From: Halomonas sp. Y3
GTDB lineage: Bacteria; Pseudomonadota; Gammaproteobacteria; Pseudomonadales; Halomonadaceae
Assembly: GCF_024137965.1 (NCBI RefSeq)
Contig: NZ_CP099975.1
Span: 3,348,001-3,412,000 of the forward strand
DNA length: 64,000 bases
Reading direction: 5' to 3'
The notes under the pieces are model-generated. The model did not search any database. It was not told where the DNA came from and saw nothing but the letters and a program-made list of their open reading frames with translations. Shown piece after piece: positions 27,086-34,952 of the stretch (position 1 is the first letter of the stretch; every line of letters begins with the position of its first letter). A program made the position numbers and the translations under genes.

Positions 27086-27376
27086 GTGGCAGAACAGTAC
27101 TCATTGGCGAAGGCATTGAAGGCAGTCAGAAAGGCGCGCGGCTTGAGCCAGGAAGCCTTCTCTGGGGTGTCCAGCCGTACCTACCTGAGCACCCTGGAAC
27201 GCGACCTGAAAAGTCCCACCCTCAGCAAACTGGCCGAGCTATGCGAGGTAATGGAAATCCACCCGCTCACGCTGCTGACGCTGGCCTATGCTGGCAACGA
27301 CCCCAAGAAAACAGATCAACTACTTGCACAGGTCCAGCAGGAACTCGAACTGCTCGGTAAGATTGAGGATCAATGA
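27086..27376 (+). CDS. XRE-family regulator paired with SIR2 protein
   Basis: 96 residues from GTG at 27086 (TTG at 27062 and 27083 also possible; a GAGGGG lies at 27071). The Cro/C1 helix-turn-helix is LAKALKAVRKARGLSQEAF, then SSRTYLSTLERDLKSPTLSK, with a short coiled C-terminus. Its stop overlaps the SIR2 start (ATGA), so the two form one operon, probably autorepressed. Confidence 0.85.
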   Translation: MAEQYSLAKALKAVRKARGLSQEAFSGVSSRTYLSTLERDLKSPTLSKLAELCEVMEIHPLTLLTLAYAGNDPKKTDQLLAQVQQELELLGKIEDQ

Positions 27377-29154
27377 CACTGCTCCGAAACGACCCGGTTA
27401 CCCAACTCGCGTTCTCCGTCCATGAAAACAAGGGGGTCTTCGCCGTTCTGCTGGGGTCGGGCCTATCTCGATCCGCAGAAATTCCGACTGGCTGGGAAAT
27501 TACCTTGGACTTGGTGCGTCGCGTGGCCATTGCCCAAGGGGTCGAAGAGCAGCCCAACTGGGCAAAATGGTATCGAGACCAAACAGGCCATGAACCGAAC
27601 TACTCGGGGCTGCTGGAAGAGATCGCCAGTTCACCCGATGAGCGAAGAGCAATACTGCATCGCTACATTGAGCCAGACGAACAAGATCGTGATGAAGGCA
27701 GGAAGATTCCAACGAAGGCTCATCATGCCATCGCTCAGTTGGTCCGCTCTGGTCATGTCCGAGTCATCGTTACTACGAACTTTGACCGACTCATGGAAAA
27801 CGCCCTGCGGGAACAAGGGGTGGAGCCTACTGTGGTGTCATCGGCTGATGCGCTGGCTGGTGCTGAGCCGCTTACGCATAGCCGTTGCTATCTATTCAAG
27901 CTGCACGGTGACTACAAAGATGCCCGTATCCTGAACACCGATCAGGAACTGAGTGCATACCCCGAAAGTTACGACAGGCTGCTCGATCGTATCTTCGATG
28001 AGCACGGGTTGATCATCTGCGGCTGGTCCGGGGAGTGGGATCATGCATTGCGTGCGGCTTTCCTGCGAGCACCTAATAGACGCTATCCAGTACATTGGGC
28101 GGTTCGGGGAGCATTGGGCTCCGGGGCAAGTGAACTGGCGGTGCATCGCGGCGTCAAGACGATCCCCATTGTAGGAGCGAACGAGTTCTTCCAACTGCTA
28201 CAGCAACGGGTCGAAACACTTGAGCAAAGCCAACGTCAAAACCCGACAAGCATCGAACTGCTCGTTAATAGCATCAAGCGATACCTTTCAAGGCCAGAAT
28301 ATCGAATTCAATTGGACGAGCTGCTTTCGCAGGAAACAGAACGGTTGATGGTGCGGCTTGATGACCCGCAGTTTGCCCCTCATGGGCAGTGGAACCAGGA
28401 GGAGTTCCGATCTCGCGTCGAGCGATACAAGGCAGTGGCCGAGCCCTTGACACGCATGGCTGGCGTGTTGGGCAGATGGGGCGATGGCAATGAGCTGAAC
28501 ACGGTGTTGGATATCATTAGAGGTTTGTACATCCATGCCGGAAAAGTTGGCAATGGCTTGACTGTGTGGCTCGGCCTGCGCTCTTATCCTGCCGTTCTGG
28601 TGTTCACGGCCTACGGGGTCGGACTTACACGTTCGCACCGCTGGAAAACGCTACACGAATTCCTCGTTTCTCCTTGGCCGAGAGAATATCGAAATACCAA
28701 GAGAACTGTGTCCATGATGCTGCTCTGGGCTTGGAGAGGAGAAAAAAACGATCTCTGGACTCAGCTGGAAGGTTTGGACAATCACAAGACAGCCCTCAGC
28801 GATCACTTGTTTGATGTGATGAATGAATGGCGGTCCAGTTTTGCCGGCGTGTCGATGGAGTTCGAGTTGGTGTACGAAAGGTTTGAGACTCTGGCCGCAT
28901 TGGCATATTTGGAAGAAGACAGCGAAGACCGTTTGGAACAGGCGTTCGCCAGTACACCTCATGGGCTGTTTGCCCGAATGCCCGTGGGGCGTGTAGGTTG
29001 GCATGAAGAATCGGCGGCTACGCTGCTGCAGGAGCTTCAGTCAGAAGCGATGATCACTGCCTTGCTGAACGCGGGATTCGCATACAAAAGTCGCCGCTTC
29101 CTCGAACTTTTCGTCGAGAGCCTGAAGCGCTACATCGACAAGATGTCTTGGTAA
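27373..29154 (+). CDS. SIR2-domain protein, probable NAD+-depleting antiphage effector
   Basis: 593 residues. The N-terminal ~270 residues are a SIR2 fold: AVLLGSGLSRSAEIPTGWEI (NAD-binding GSG), VIVTTNFDRLMENAL, YLFKLHGDYKD and LIICGWSGEWDHAL. The remaining ~320 residues are helical with no recognised domain and may sense the trigger. SIR2 proteins in defence loci (ThsA, DSR1/DSR2) hydrolyse NAD+ and cause abortive infection. It is coupled to an XRE gene and lies in the cargo of a mobile element, which supports defence. The activating signal is unknown. Confidence 0.85.
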   Translation: MTLLRNDPVTQLAFSVHENKGVFAVLLGSGLSRSAEIPTGWEITLDLVRRVAIAQGVEEQPNWAKWYRDQTGHEPNYSGLLEEIASSPDERRAILHRYIEPDEQDRDEGRKIPTKAHHAIAQLVRSGHVRVIVTTNFDRLMENALREQGVEPTVVSSADALAGAEPLTHSRCYLFKLHGDYKDARILNTDQELSAYPESYDRLLDRIFDEHGLIICGWSGEWDHALRAAFLRAPNRRYPVHWAVRGALGSGASELAVHRGVKTIPIVGANEFFQLLQQRVETLEQSQRQNPTSIELLVNSIKRYLSRPEYRIQLDELLSQETERLMVRLDDPQFAPHGQWNQEEFRSRVERYKAVAEPLTRMAGVLGRWGDGNELNTVLDIIRGLYIHAGKVGNGLTVWLGLRSYPAVLVFTAYGVGLTRSHRWKTLHEFLVSPWPREYRNTKRTVSMMLLWAWRGEKNDLWTQLEGLDNHKTALSDHLFDVMNEWRSSFAGVSMEFELVYERFETLAALAYLEEDSEDRLEQAFASTPHGLFARMPVGRVGWHEESAATLLQELQSEAMITALLNAGFAYKSRRFLELFVESLKRYIDKMSW

Positions 29155-29356
29155 CCCCGTTCTTCAGACAGTGACGGCCCCGCCCGGTGGACAGTACTCT
29201 TAGGCACAACCTGCTTCTGCAAGACGGAGCGTAGCCCCACGCCGCCCATTACGGCGGAGCATCAGCGCTGTCGGCGGATAGTGTGAAGAGCTGAATCCAA
29301 AGGCCCGTGACGGCGGGGACGGTACTAGGCGCGGCCCGGAAACCCGGCGACATACA

Positions 29357-29408
29357 TTGACCGTGATTGCCCCTCCCCATATAATTAGCCGCCATACTAT
29401 ATGGCGGC
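29357..29408 (+). promoter_or_regulatory. Sigma-70 promoter and palindromic MarR operator
   Basis: TTGACC (29357-29362), a 17-base spacer and TATAAT (29380-29385) form a near-consensus promoter. A perfect inverted repeat GCCGCCATA-CTA-TATGGCGGC covers the start-site region (29388-29408) and ends 6 bases before the marR ATG. A repressor bound there would block transcription, so autoregulation is expected. Confidence 0.8.
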
Positions 29409-29414
29409 ATCATA

Positions 29415-29921
29415 ATGAATCTTGAACAGAAATACGAGGCGCTACTGGCTGAAGCGCAGCGGCGCCAGCTTCCCGACGTGGCAGGCATCCAGCTTTGCTT
29501 CCAAACGCTCTCGCTGGCCAACGCCATCGACCGGAACTGTGCGGCGCGGCTGGCTCCGCACGGCCTCTCCGAGGGCCGCTTCGTTCTGCTGTTCCTGCTC
29601 AATTCCACCAACGAAGGGCTGGCTCCCAACGCGTTGGCCAAACAGGCGGGTGTCACAAGAGCCACGGTAACCGGTTTGCTGGACGGCCTGGAGCGAGAAT
29701 CCCTGATTGAACGGCTGGCCGATGCCAGTGATCGCCGCGCGCTACGCATCCGGCTGACCCGCAAAGGAAAGAAGGTCGCCGAAAAGGTCTTCGACCAGCA
29801 TGGCCGCTGGATCTCCGGATTGTTTGGCAACCTGTCCGTCTCCGAACGTGAGCAGCTGGCGGCCTTGCTCGACAAGGTGACGGGGAATCTGGATGTGACG
29901 ACAGAAGGAAAGTCTTTATGA
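29415..29921 (+). CDS. MarR-family transcriptional regulator
   Basis: 168 residues. The winged helix is in EGLAPNALAKQAGVTRATVTGLLDGLERESLIERL, followed by the wing DASDRRALRIRLTRKGK. The N- and C-terminal helices form the dimer interface. It starts just after a perfect palindrome and overlaps the HEAT-repeat gene by 4 bases. The ligand is unknown; no oxidation-sensing cysteine pair is obvious (a single Cys near residue 23 and one near 37). Confidence 0.92.
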   Translation: MNLEQKYEALLAEAQRRQLPDVAGIQLCFQTLSLANAIDRNCAARLAPHGLSEGRFVLLFLLNSTNEGLAPNALAKQAGVTRATVTGLLDGLERESLIERLADASDRRALRIRLTRKGKKVAEKVFDQHGRWISGLFGNLSVSEREQLAALLDKVTGNLDVTTEGKSL

Positions 29922-30694
29922 GAGAGTCAGCGCCGCGCAAGGGGGCGACCCGCGCCGCCGACATTCCTGCTGACGTGCTGAATGCCCTGTCCCACGGCAA
30001 ACTGCAAAGTGCCACGCTGGTCGAGGGGCTGGCGCTCGACCAGGCAGTGCTGCTGCGCACGGTCTTTCCCGATTTGTCGCCACGCGCCCTGGAAGCCACC
30101 GACGCTGCCTGCCAGCTCGGCATCCTCAAGCGAATGGCAGGGATTGGGGCCGCGCTGCTGCACGAACTTGGTCCTACCGGCATCGCGCAATGCCAAGCCC
30201 ATGCCTCGGACACTGTGCGCGGCTGGGCCTGTTTCATGATTGGCGCACAACCGGGGCCGGATTTGTCGACGCGACTGACGGCCATTCAGCCATTGGCCGA
30301 CGACGCCCATTTCGGCGTGCGCGAATGGGCCTGGATGGCGGTACGTCCACACCTGACCCGGCAACTGGATACCGCCATCGAGTGCCTGGCGGCATGGGCA
30401 GTGCTGCCATCCGAACGCCTTCGGCGCTTCGCCAGTGAAGCCCTGCGCCCGCGCGGTGTGTGGTGCGCCCACATCGCGGCGCTCAAGCAGCAACCAGAGC
30501 AGGCGCTGCCTATCCTTTTGCCGCTGCGCGCCGACCCATCCACCTATGTCCAGGATTCGGTGGCCAACTGGCTCAACGATGCAGCCAGGGATCAGCCCGA
30601 TTGGGTACGCAACCTGTGTGCGCAATGGCTGCAAGGCGAGCCCGCCGACGCTACGCACCGTATCTGCCAACGTGCCCAACGCAACCTGAAATGA
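29918..30694 (+). CDS. HEAT-repeat protein, DNA alkylation repair (AlkC/AlkD)-like
   Basis: 258 residues of helical repeats. RGWACFMIGAQPGPD, FGVREWAWMAVRPHLTRQL, ERLRRFASEALRPRGVWC and TYVQDSVANWLNDAARDQPDWV match the AlkC/AlkD HEAT-like glycosylase superfamily, including the AxExxRP and VANWLND motifs. Such proteins remove alkylated bases, or in some branches have lost activity. It lies between marR and a DUF6616 gene in one operon. A catalytic Asp cannot be assigned with certainty. Confidence 0.72.
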   Translation: MRESAPRKGATRAADIPADVLNALSHGKLQSATLVEGLALDQAVLLRTVFPDLSPRALEATDAACQLGILKRMAGIGAALLHELGPTGIAQCQAHASDTVRGWACFMIGAQPGPDLSTRLTAIQPLADDAHFGVREWAWMAVRPHLTRQLDTAIECLAAWAVLPSERLRRFASEALRPRGVWCAHIAALKQQPEQALPILLPLRADPSTYVQDSVANWLNDAARDQPDWVRNLCAQWLQGEPADATHRICQRAQRNLK

Positions 30695-30708
30695 AGGAGA
30701 ACGCCATC

Positions 30709-31047
30709 ATGCCGCACTACCTCGTCGAGCTTTACACGCCCAATACCGCATGGCGAGCGTTGCCATCCGACCTGCGGCAGCAGTTCCTTGACGGCATCCA
30801 GACGGCGATGCGCGGTTTGTCCGACCTGGGCATCGAAGTGCTGACCCTGGGCGAAACAGATATGAATATCGACCAGGCCAGCAAACATCAGTTTCTGGGG
30901 GTCTGGCGCTTCCCTGATCTACAAGCCAGGGATGCGCTGTTGGCGGGCATCAATGCCAGCGGCTGGTACGACTATTTCGACCATGTGAATGCCGCCAGTG
31001 ATGACGGCGATTTTGCCCGTCATTTAGCCGCATTGGCGCTCGATTGA
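30709..31047 (+). CDS. DUF6616-like small protein
   Basis: 112 residues starting MPHYLVELYTPNTAWRALP after a clear GAAGGAGA. SKHQFLGVWRFPDLQARDAL and SGWYDYFDHVNAASD give it the character of a small alpha/beta dimeric-barrel protein (DUF6616/antibiotic-monooxygenase-like). It follows the HEAT-repeat gene by 14 bases. The reaction, if any, is unknown. Confidence 0.75.
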   Translation: MPHYLVELYTPNTAWRALPSDLRQQFLDGIQTAMRGLSDLGIEVLTLGETDMNIDQASKHQFLGVWRFPDLQARDALLAGINASGWYDYFDHVNAASDDGDFARHLAALALD

Positions 31048-31352
31048 TGATTCGCCGCGCCAGCGGCGGACGCATACCGTGCTGGGGGCATAGGTCGCTT
31101 GCACAGACTGCTGGTGGAGGCCCGAGTCATAGGTGGTTCTCCTCCCAGGCGGAGCGCCCCGATCGAGGCCAGGGCGCACTCCTTCAGTGCAGGTCAACTG
31201 GCCAGTACCTCGGCGGTTTCATCCGCCACGGGTACTGTTTCCTGACCGGGGACGCCCAAGCCAGCGGCAATATGGTCAAAGCGATGTGTCGTCAGCGGGA
31301 ATCGCTATGCACAACACTGCACATTTTTTGATGAATAAGAGGAAACGTAAGC

Positions 31353-31652
31353 ATGCAATTATTCCAGCGTATAGCAGCATCTTTCCAAACACGACGCACA
31401 TGGCATCTACATGAATTGAGTGATTGGGTACTTGCTCCCCTTGGAGCCGCCTCATTCTTGATTGCTGGGTACTGGGCAATGGCGGTTACTCATGTTTTGC
31501 CTGATTTGGTTACCACGACGAATCAAACCGGGTTGACCTGGATTGGAGCTGCGGTTTTTACGTTTCTTGGTGGCCTGGGAGTGACCATCTGGTTCTACGG
31601 CTGCTTGGCGATGCGTTGCCATTCCATCCTGTTTGATCGGCATTTCCGCTGA
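31353..31652 (+). CDS. Small membrane protein, unknown
   Basis: 99 residues with two hydrophobic segments (VLAPLGAASFLIAGYWAMAV and TWIGAAVFTFLGGLGVTIWF) separated by a short polar loop. The ATG at 31353 follows GAGGAAACG. No family is recognised. The 300 bases before it (31048-31352) contain no supported gene; they may carry remnants of an older insertion. Confidence 0.55.
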   Translation: MQLFQRIAASFQTRRTWHLHELSDWVLAPLGAASFLIAGYWAMAVTHVLPDLVTTTNQTGLTWIGAAVFTFLGGLGVTIWFYGCLAMRCHSILFDRHFR

Positions 31653-31759
31653 AGCTGCGCTACCGGACAAGCAACCTCTTACCCTAGACGTAATAGTTAC
31701 CATGGAGGCCTCACTGCGACGCAGGTGGGTGCGAGGACATCAGGTAACAGGCGCAACAG

Positions 31760-31793
31760 AAAAAAGGCGCATCGCCCCGCAGGGCGACGCGCC
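31760..31793 (-). terminator. Rho-independent terminator of the 31811-32197 gene
   Basis: On the minus strand GGCGCGTCGCCC and GGGCGATGCGCC form a long stem (one mismatch) with a 4-base loop, followed by six T residues. It starts 18 bases after the gene's stop. Confidence 0.85.
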
Positions 31794-31810
31794 GGATGGT
31801 TGCCGTACGG

Positions 31811-32197
31811 TCAGTGCGCACACATCGCCTGCAGCTTCTCGATCACGCCAGGCTCAACGAAGACGCACGGCAGATCGACCGCGATCGGCGCATTGAACAC
31901 CTTGGAGAATAGCTCTCGTTTCAAGTGTGCTAGGCGACCCGTGCAGTACGCCTGTTCAGGCTTCAAGCGGCCATCGGCCGCTGGCGAGCCGCTGCGCTCA
32001 GGATCGCATTCGACCAGTGCAACGAAACCGTCGTCGAAAAGCCGCTGGTGTTCGGCGCACAGGCCCAAGCCCGTCGTTGTGTAGCGCTCCATGCTCGCGC
32101 GCAGGCGCTTGTCGAGCAGGATGCTGCCAGTATCGAAGTGGGTGCCGCAGACCAAGCAGACACGGCGCTCCAGCGAAACATGCGATTTGTCGTTCAT
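31811..32197 (-). CDS. Conserved ICE backbone protein with CxxC motif, unknown
   Basis: 128 residues. CLVCGTHFDTG near residue 15 and LGLCAEHQ near residue 46 (CxxC...CxxH) suggest one zinc site. The C-terminus LPCVFVEPGVIEKLQAMCAH is well formed. The gene is preceded by a leader that is almost repeated before radC, and it ends in a strong terminator, so it is a separate regulated unit. The function is unknown. Confidence 0.75.
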   Translation of the reverse strand: MNDKSHVSLERRVCLVCGTHFDTGSILLDKRLRASMERYTTTGLGLCAEHQRLFDDGFVALVECDPERSGSPAADGRLKPEQAYCTGRLAHLKRELFSKVFNAPIAVDLPCVFVEPGVIEKLQAMCAH

Positions 32198-32366
32198 GAT
32201 GACGATCTCCAGTTACTCGGGCGGAATTGCCCGGAACCGGCGCCAGCACGGCGCAGCGCAAGCAGTCAGGGGTCGCAGACGGCCGCCAGGACGCCAGCAC
32301 GCATTGCGCGCGCAGCCCTTGACGGCGAGAACGCCGTGATACGGTGAAGGGAACAGCAAGACCGCC
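32195..32366 (-). repeat. Conserved leader repeat, copy 1
   Basis: A 172-base block immediately upstream of the 31811-32197 gene matches the block at 37921-38090 upstream of radC. The match is nearly perfect over three segments (about 26, 21 and 56 bases) joined by diverged spacers. On the minus strand it holds a CGGCGTTCTCGCCG hairpin and a CGGGCAATTCCGCCCG hairpin just before the gene. It is probably a shared promoter plus structured 5' leader. Both copies also encode, in frame, a peptide ending FRAIPPE. Confidence 0.8.
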
Positions 32367-32612
32367 CCTCTACCTCTATCGCAGGCACGGACAGGCAAGC
32401 GTAGCGCGCAGGCCCGCAAGGGCGGAGGCATCAGGGATCAAGGCCGGACGGCCGTGATTCGGCACGAAGCACGGGGCGCAGCCCGCGAGCCCGACGGCGG
32501 TACGCCGGGATGCACTAGGCGTCAAGGTTCACTTAGAGAGAGGCCCGCTCAAGAGCTTCTTGTGCTGAACACTCACGGGTAAAGCACAAAATTCACTGTC
32601 AGTGACTTTTTG

Positions 32613-32641
32613 TTGACGCTTGCCGCTGATTGTGCTGTAAT
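32613..32641 (+). promoter_or_regulatory. Sigma-70-like promoter upstream of the reverse-transcriptase locus
   Basis: TTGACG (32613-32618), exactly 17 bases, then TGTAAT (32636-32641). Just upstream is a small palindrome TCACTGTCAGTGA. Transcription would start near 32648 into the structured, gene-free stretch that precedes the small gene at 33003. Confidence 0.6.
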
Positions 32642-32647
32642 GATGTT

Positions 32648-33002
32648 GGCTAGGCGAACCGCCTAGGTATTTGTTCTTTGAAGTGGTGCTCTTACCGTAA
32701 AAGCGAAAGGTCAGCGTGTATTGCCTGAAGCGATTCAGGCCGCTCCTTCATCCAGTGTTGGAGATTTTGAGGCGAGGCAGGCCAGCAGCATCGGTCAGCC
32801 GCGAAGCTCGGCCCTCTAGCCGCCCGTGTGTTCCCGATTAGCCGTGCGATCTGCTGATTGTGAGCCGCACCAGATGGTTGCAGGGACGGGGCTTCAAAGC
32901 CGCGAAGACTGGTGTTGGGCTTGCGCATCGAGTTGGCTCCTTTCGGCCAATCGCCTTGTTACGGGGCTTCGGCGTTTTGCCGAGTTTACAAGGAGCACTC
33001 CA
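32648..33002 (+). ncRNA. Candidate structured RNA (retron-like msr-msd region)
   Basis: About 350 bases without a supported gene. From the predicted start the RNA opens with CTAGGCG-AAC-CGCCTAG, followed by GCCTGAA-GCGA-TTCAGGC; both stems are perfect 7-mers. More short stems occur near 32893 (GGCT...AGCC) and 32935 (TTGGC...GCCAA). Retron RNAs begin with such stable stem-loops and lie upstream of the reverse transcriptase. I did not find an unambiguous branching guanosine or long a1/a2 pairing, so this remains a candidate. Confidence 0.35.
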
Positions 33003-33242
33003 ATGAAGTACGAAGCTTTGAAGAACACCATCGCAACGCTGCAAAAGCTGCGCGATGCGCATTACAGCCAACTCGATGCTGGCGCTCTGGCAGAACTGGA
33101 TGATGTGTTGCAGCAACTACGCAGCATGCTTGAAGGTTCGGAAAGGCGGGAGCTTGAACGCGGTGAACTCGTGTTCCGGGCTCTGCGCATCACCGACATC
33201 GTCATCCGCGCAGTGAGTAATCTCACTGACTGGATGAAGTGA
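33003..33242 (+). CDS. Small helical protein upstream of XRE-RT genes
   Basis: 79 residues starting MKYEALKNTIATLQKLRDAH after CAAGGAG. Predicted to be all helix with heptad-like leucines (LAELDDVLQQLRSMLEGSER); no membrane segment. It is the first gene after the structured region and is followed by an XRE gene 53 bases on. The family is not recognised. Confidence 0.65.
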   Translation: MKYEALKNTIATLQKLRDAHYSQLDAGALAELDDVLQQLRSMLEGSERRELERGELVFRALRITDIVIRAVSNLTDWMK

Positions 33243-33295
33243 TGAGAGTGAGCCAAGACGCAGCAAGCCCAATATTTGATTTATCGGAGTAACTC

Positions 33296-33601
33296 ATGAA
33301 CCTTGGACAAGCAATCAAGCTGTGCCGCACTCGGCGGGGAGTCTCCCAGGCTGATCTTGCACGTCAGGCGGAGTGCTCTGTTTCCTACCTATCCATGCTG
33401 GAAAACAACAAACGTGACCCAACGCTTTCCACCATGACCAAGATCGCACACGCATTGCGCGTGCCTGTGGGTATCCTCTTTTTCCTGGGAGCGGAAGGTG
33501 GCGACCTGGATGGCATTGACAAGTCGCTGCAAGGGGAACTTGCACGTACTGCCCTGGAATTGCTCAATGAGCCCACCAACAACCAACGCACCCTCATATA
33601 A
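33296..33601 (+). CDS. XRE-family regulator linked to reverse transcriptase
   Basis: 101 residues: LGQAIKLCRTRRGVSQADLA, then CSVSYLSMLENNKRDPTLST is a standard Cro/C1 domain. The C-terminus (FFLGAEGGDLDGIDKSLQGE) is acidic. It overlaps the RT start by 35 bases, so expression is coupled. Some retron types carry an HTH partner; whether this protein is a regulator or part of the toxin-antitoxin output is open. Confidence 0.88.
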   Translation: MNLGQAIKLCRTRRGVSQADLARQAECSVSYLSMLENNKRDPTLSTMTKIAHALRVPVGILFFLGAEGGDLDGIDKSLQGELARTALELLNEPTNNQRTLI

Positions 33602-34211
33602 CCAACGTCGTATCGGCACACTGAATGCTCTGCACTTGCCATTGGGTATGTCTGTCGATGAACTGCTATCACTTGCCCAGCGAGCCGACGGTCTATACCG
33701 CATCGCAAAGTCCATTACCAAGCCGGATGGCAGCATCCGCAACACCTATGATGCCCTGGCACCGCTGAAGGAAGTCCACCGAAGGATCAAAAGCCAGATC
33801 CTAGATCATGTGGACTACCCACCCTATTTGACTGGAAGCGTCAAAGGCTGCGACTACAAAGTAAACGCCGCACTTCATACTAACGCCAGGATTGTCATCA
33901 ACGAAGACATCAGCGGATTCTTCCCCTCTACCTCCGCAGAGCGCGTATTCAATATTTGGCGTGGACTCTTCGGTTTCAGTCAAGATGTGTCGCAATGTCT
34001 GACTCAACTAACCACTCGGCAAGGTGAGTTGCCACAAGGTGCCATCACCAGCTCGTTCCTGGCGAATCTCGTATTTTGGCAGGACGAACCAGCGCTACAT
34101 GCGAGATTCGCATCTCAAGGACTTATCTACTCCCGCTACGTCGATGACATTTGTCAATGGCCATCAGAACTGACCCACCAGCGGTCAACAAAATTGACCC
34201 ACCCGTGATCG

Positions 34212-34952
34212 TCAGCTGAGCGTCTTCTGCTTCAGCCGGTAGCTCTCCCCGCCGAGCAGGTAGAGGTGCGAGTGGTGGATGATCCGGTCGACAATCGGCA
34301 CCGCCACGTTGTCGTCGTGGAAGAACTCCCCCCAGCTGGTGAAGTCCTTGTTGGTGGTGATGATCAGTGACCGGTGCTCGTAGAACCGGTTGATCAGCTG
34401 GAACAGCGCGTAGCGCGCCTGCCGGCTCATCGGCAGGTAGCCCAACTCATCGATCACCAGGGCGTCGACCTTGGCGAGCTTGTGCAGCGTCTTCTTCAGC
34501 TCGCCCTTCATTTCCGCCAGCTCCAGTTCCTCGACCAGGTCCAAGGCATTGCGGAACAGCACCCGGTAGCCGGCCTCGATGGCCTTCTGCCCGATACCGA
34601 TGCTCAGATGGGTCTTGCCCACCCCCGGCGGGCCGATAAATACCAGGTTCTCGCGGTTGTCGAGGAAGGCGAAGTCCAGCAGGGCGTTAATCTGGCGCTT
34701 GGTGATGGTGGTCTGGTGCCGATAGTCGAACCCCTCCAGCCGCTTGTCGCTGGGGAATCCGGCCTGGCGCCGGTAGAGGTCGATACGCTTTGCCTCGCGG
34801 GTCTGGCGCTCGTGCTCGACCAGCATGTCGGCGAAGGCCAGGTAGGAGACCTCGTTGGCCTCGGCCTGGGCCAGCAGCTCGGTGAGGCCGCCGGCGATGG
34901 CGCCCAGCCGCAGGCTGCGGTAGCGCCCGGCGGTCAGCTCAAGCTGCCCCAT
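34212..34952 (-). CDS. istB: IS21 helper ATPase IstB
   Basis: 246 residues. AAA+ ATPase of the DnaC/IstB family: Walker A FIGPPGVGKTHLSI, Walker B ALVIDELGYLP, sensor IITTNKDFTSWGE. It loads the IstA transposase on target DNA. It overlaps istA by 14 bases. The frame is complete. Confidence 0.95.
   Translation of the reverse strand: MGQLELTAGRYRSLRLGAIAGGLTELLAQAEANEVSYLAFADMLVEHERQTREAKRIDLYRRQAGFPSDKRLEGFDYRHQTTITKRQINALLDFAFLDNRENLVFIGPPGVGKTHLSIGIGQKAIEAGYRVLFRNALDLVEELELAEMKGELKKTLHKLAKVDALVIDELGYLPMSRQARYALFQLINRFYEHRSLIITTNKDFTSWGEFFHDDNVAVPIVDRIIHHSHLYLLGGESYRLKQKTLS

Noticed and set aside
31044..31352. Possible gene in the gap before the small membrane protein
   Set aside because: Overlapping short frames in both directions, no RBS or recognisable domain; left unassigned.
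32213..32431. Short frame ending FRAIPPE in leader copy 1 (and its counterpart in copy 2) as a real protein gene
   Set aside because: The conserved end coincides with conserved nucleotide blocks and hairpins, while the N-terminal parts differ. Kept as a leader feature and not as a CDS, though a leader peptide is possible.
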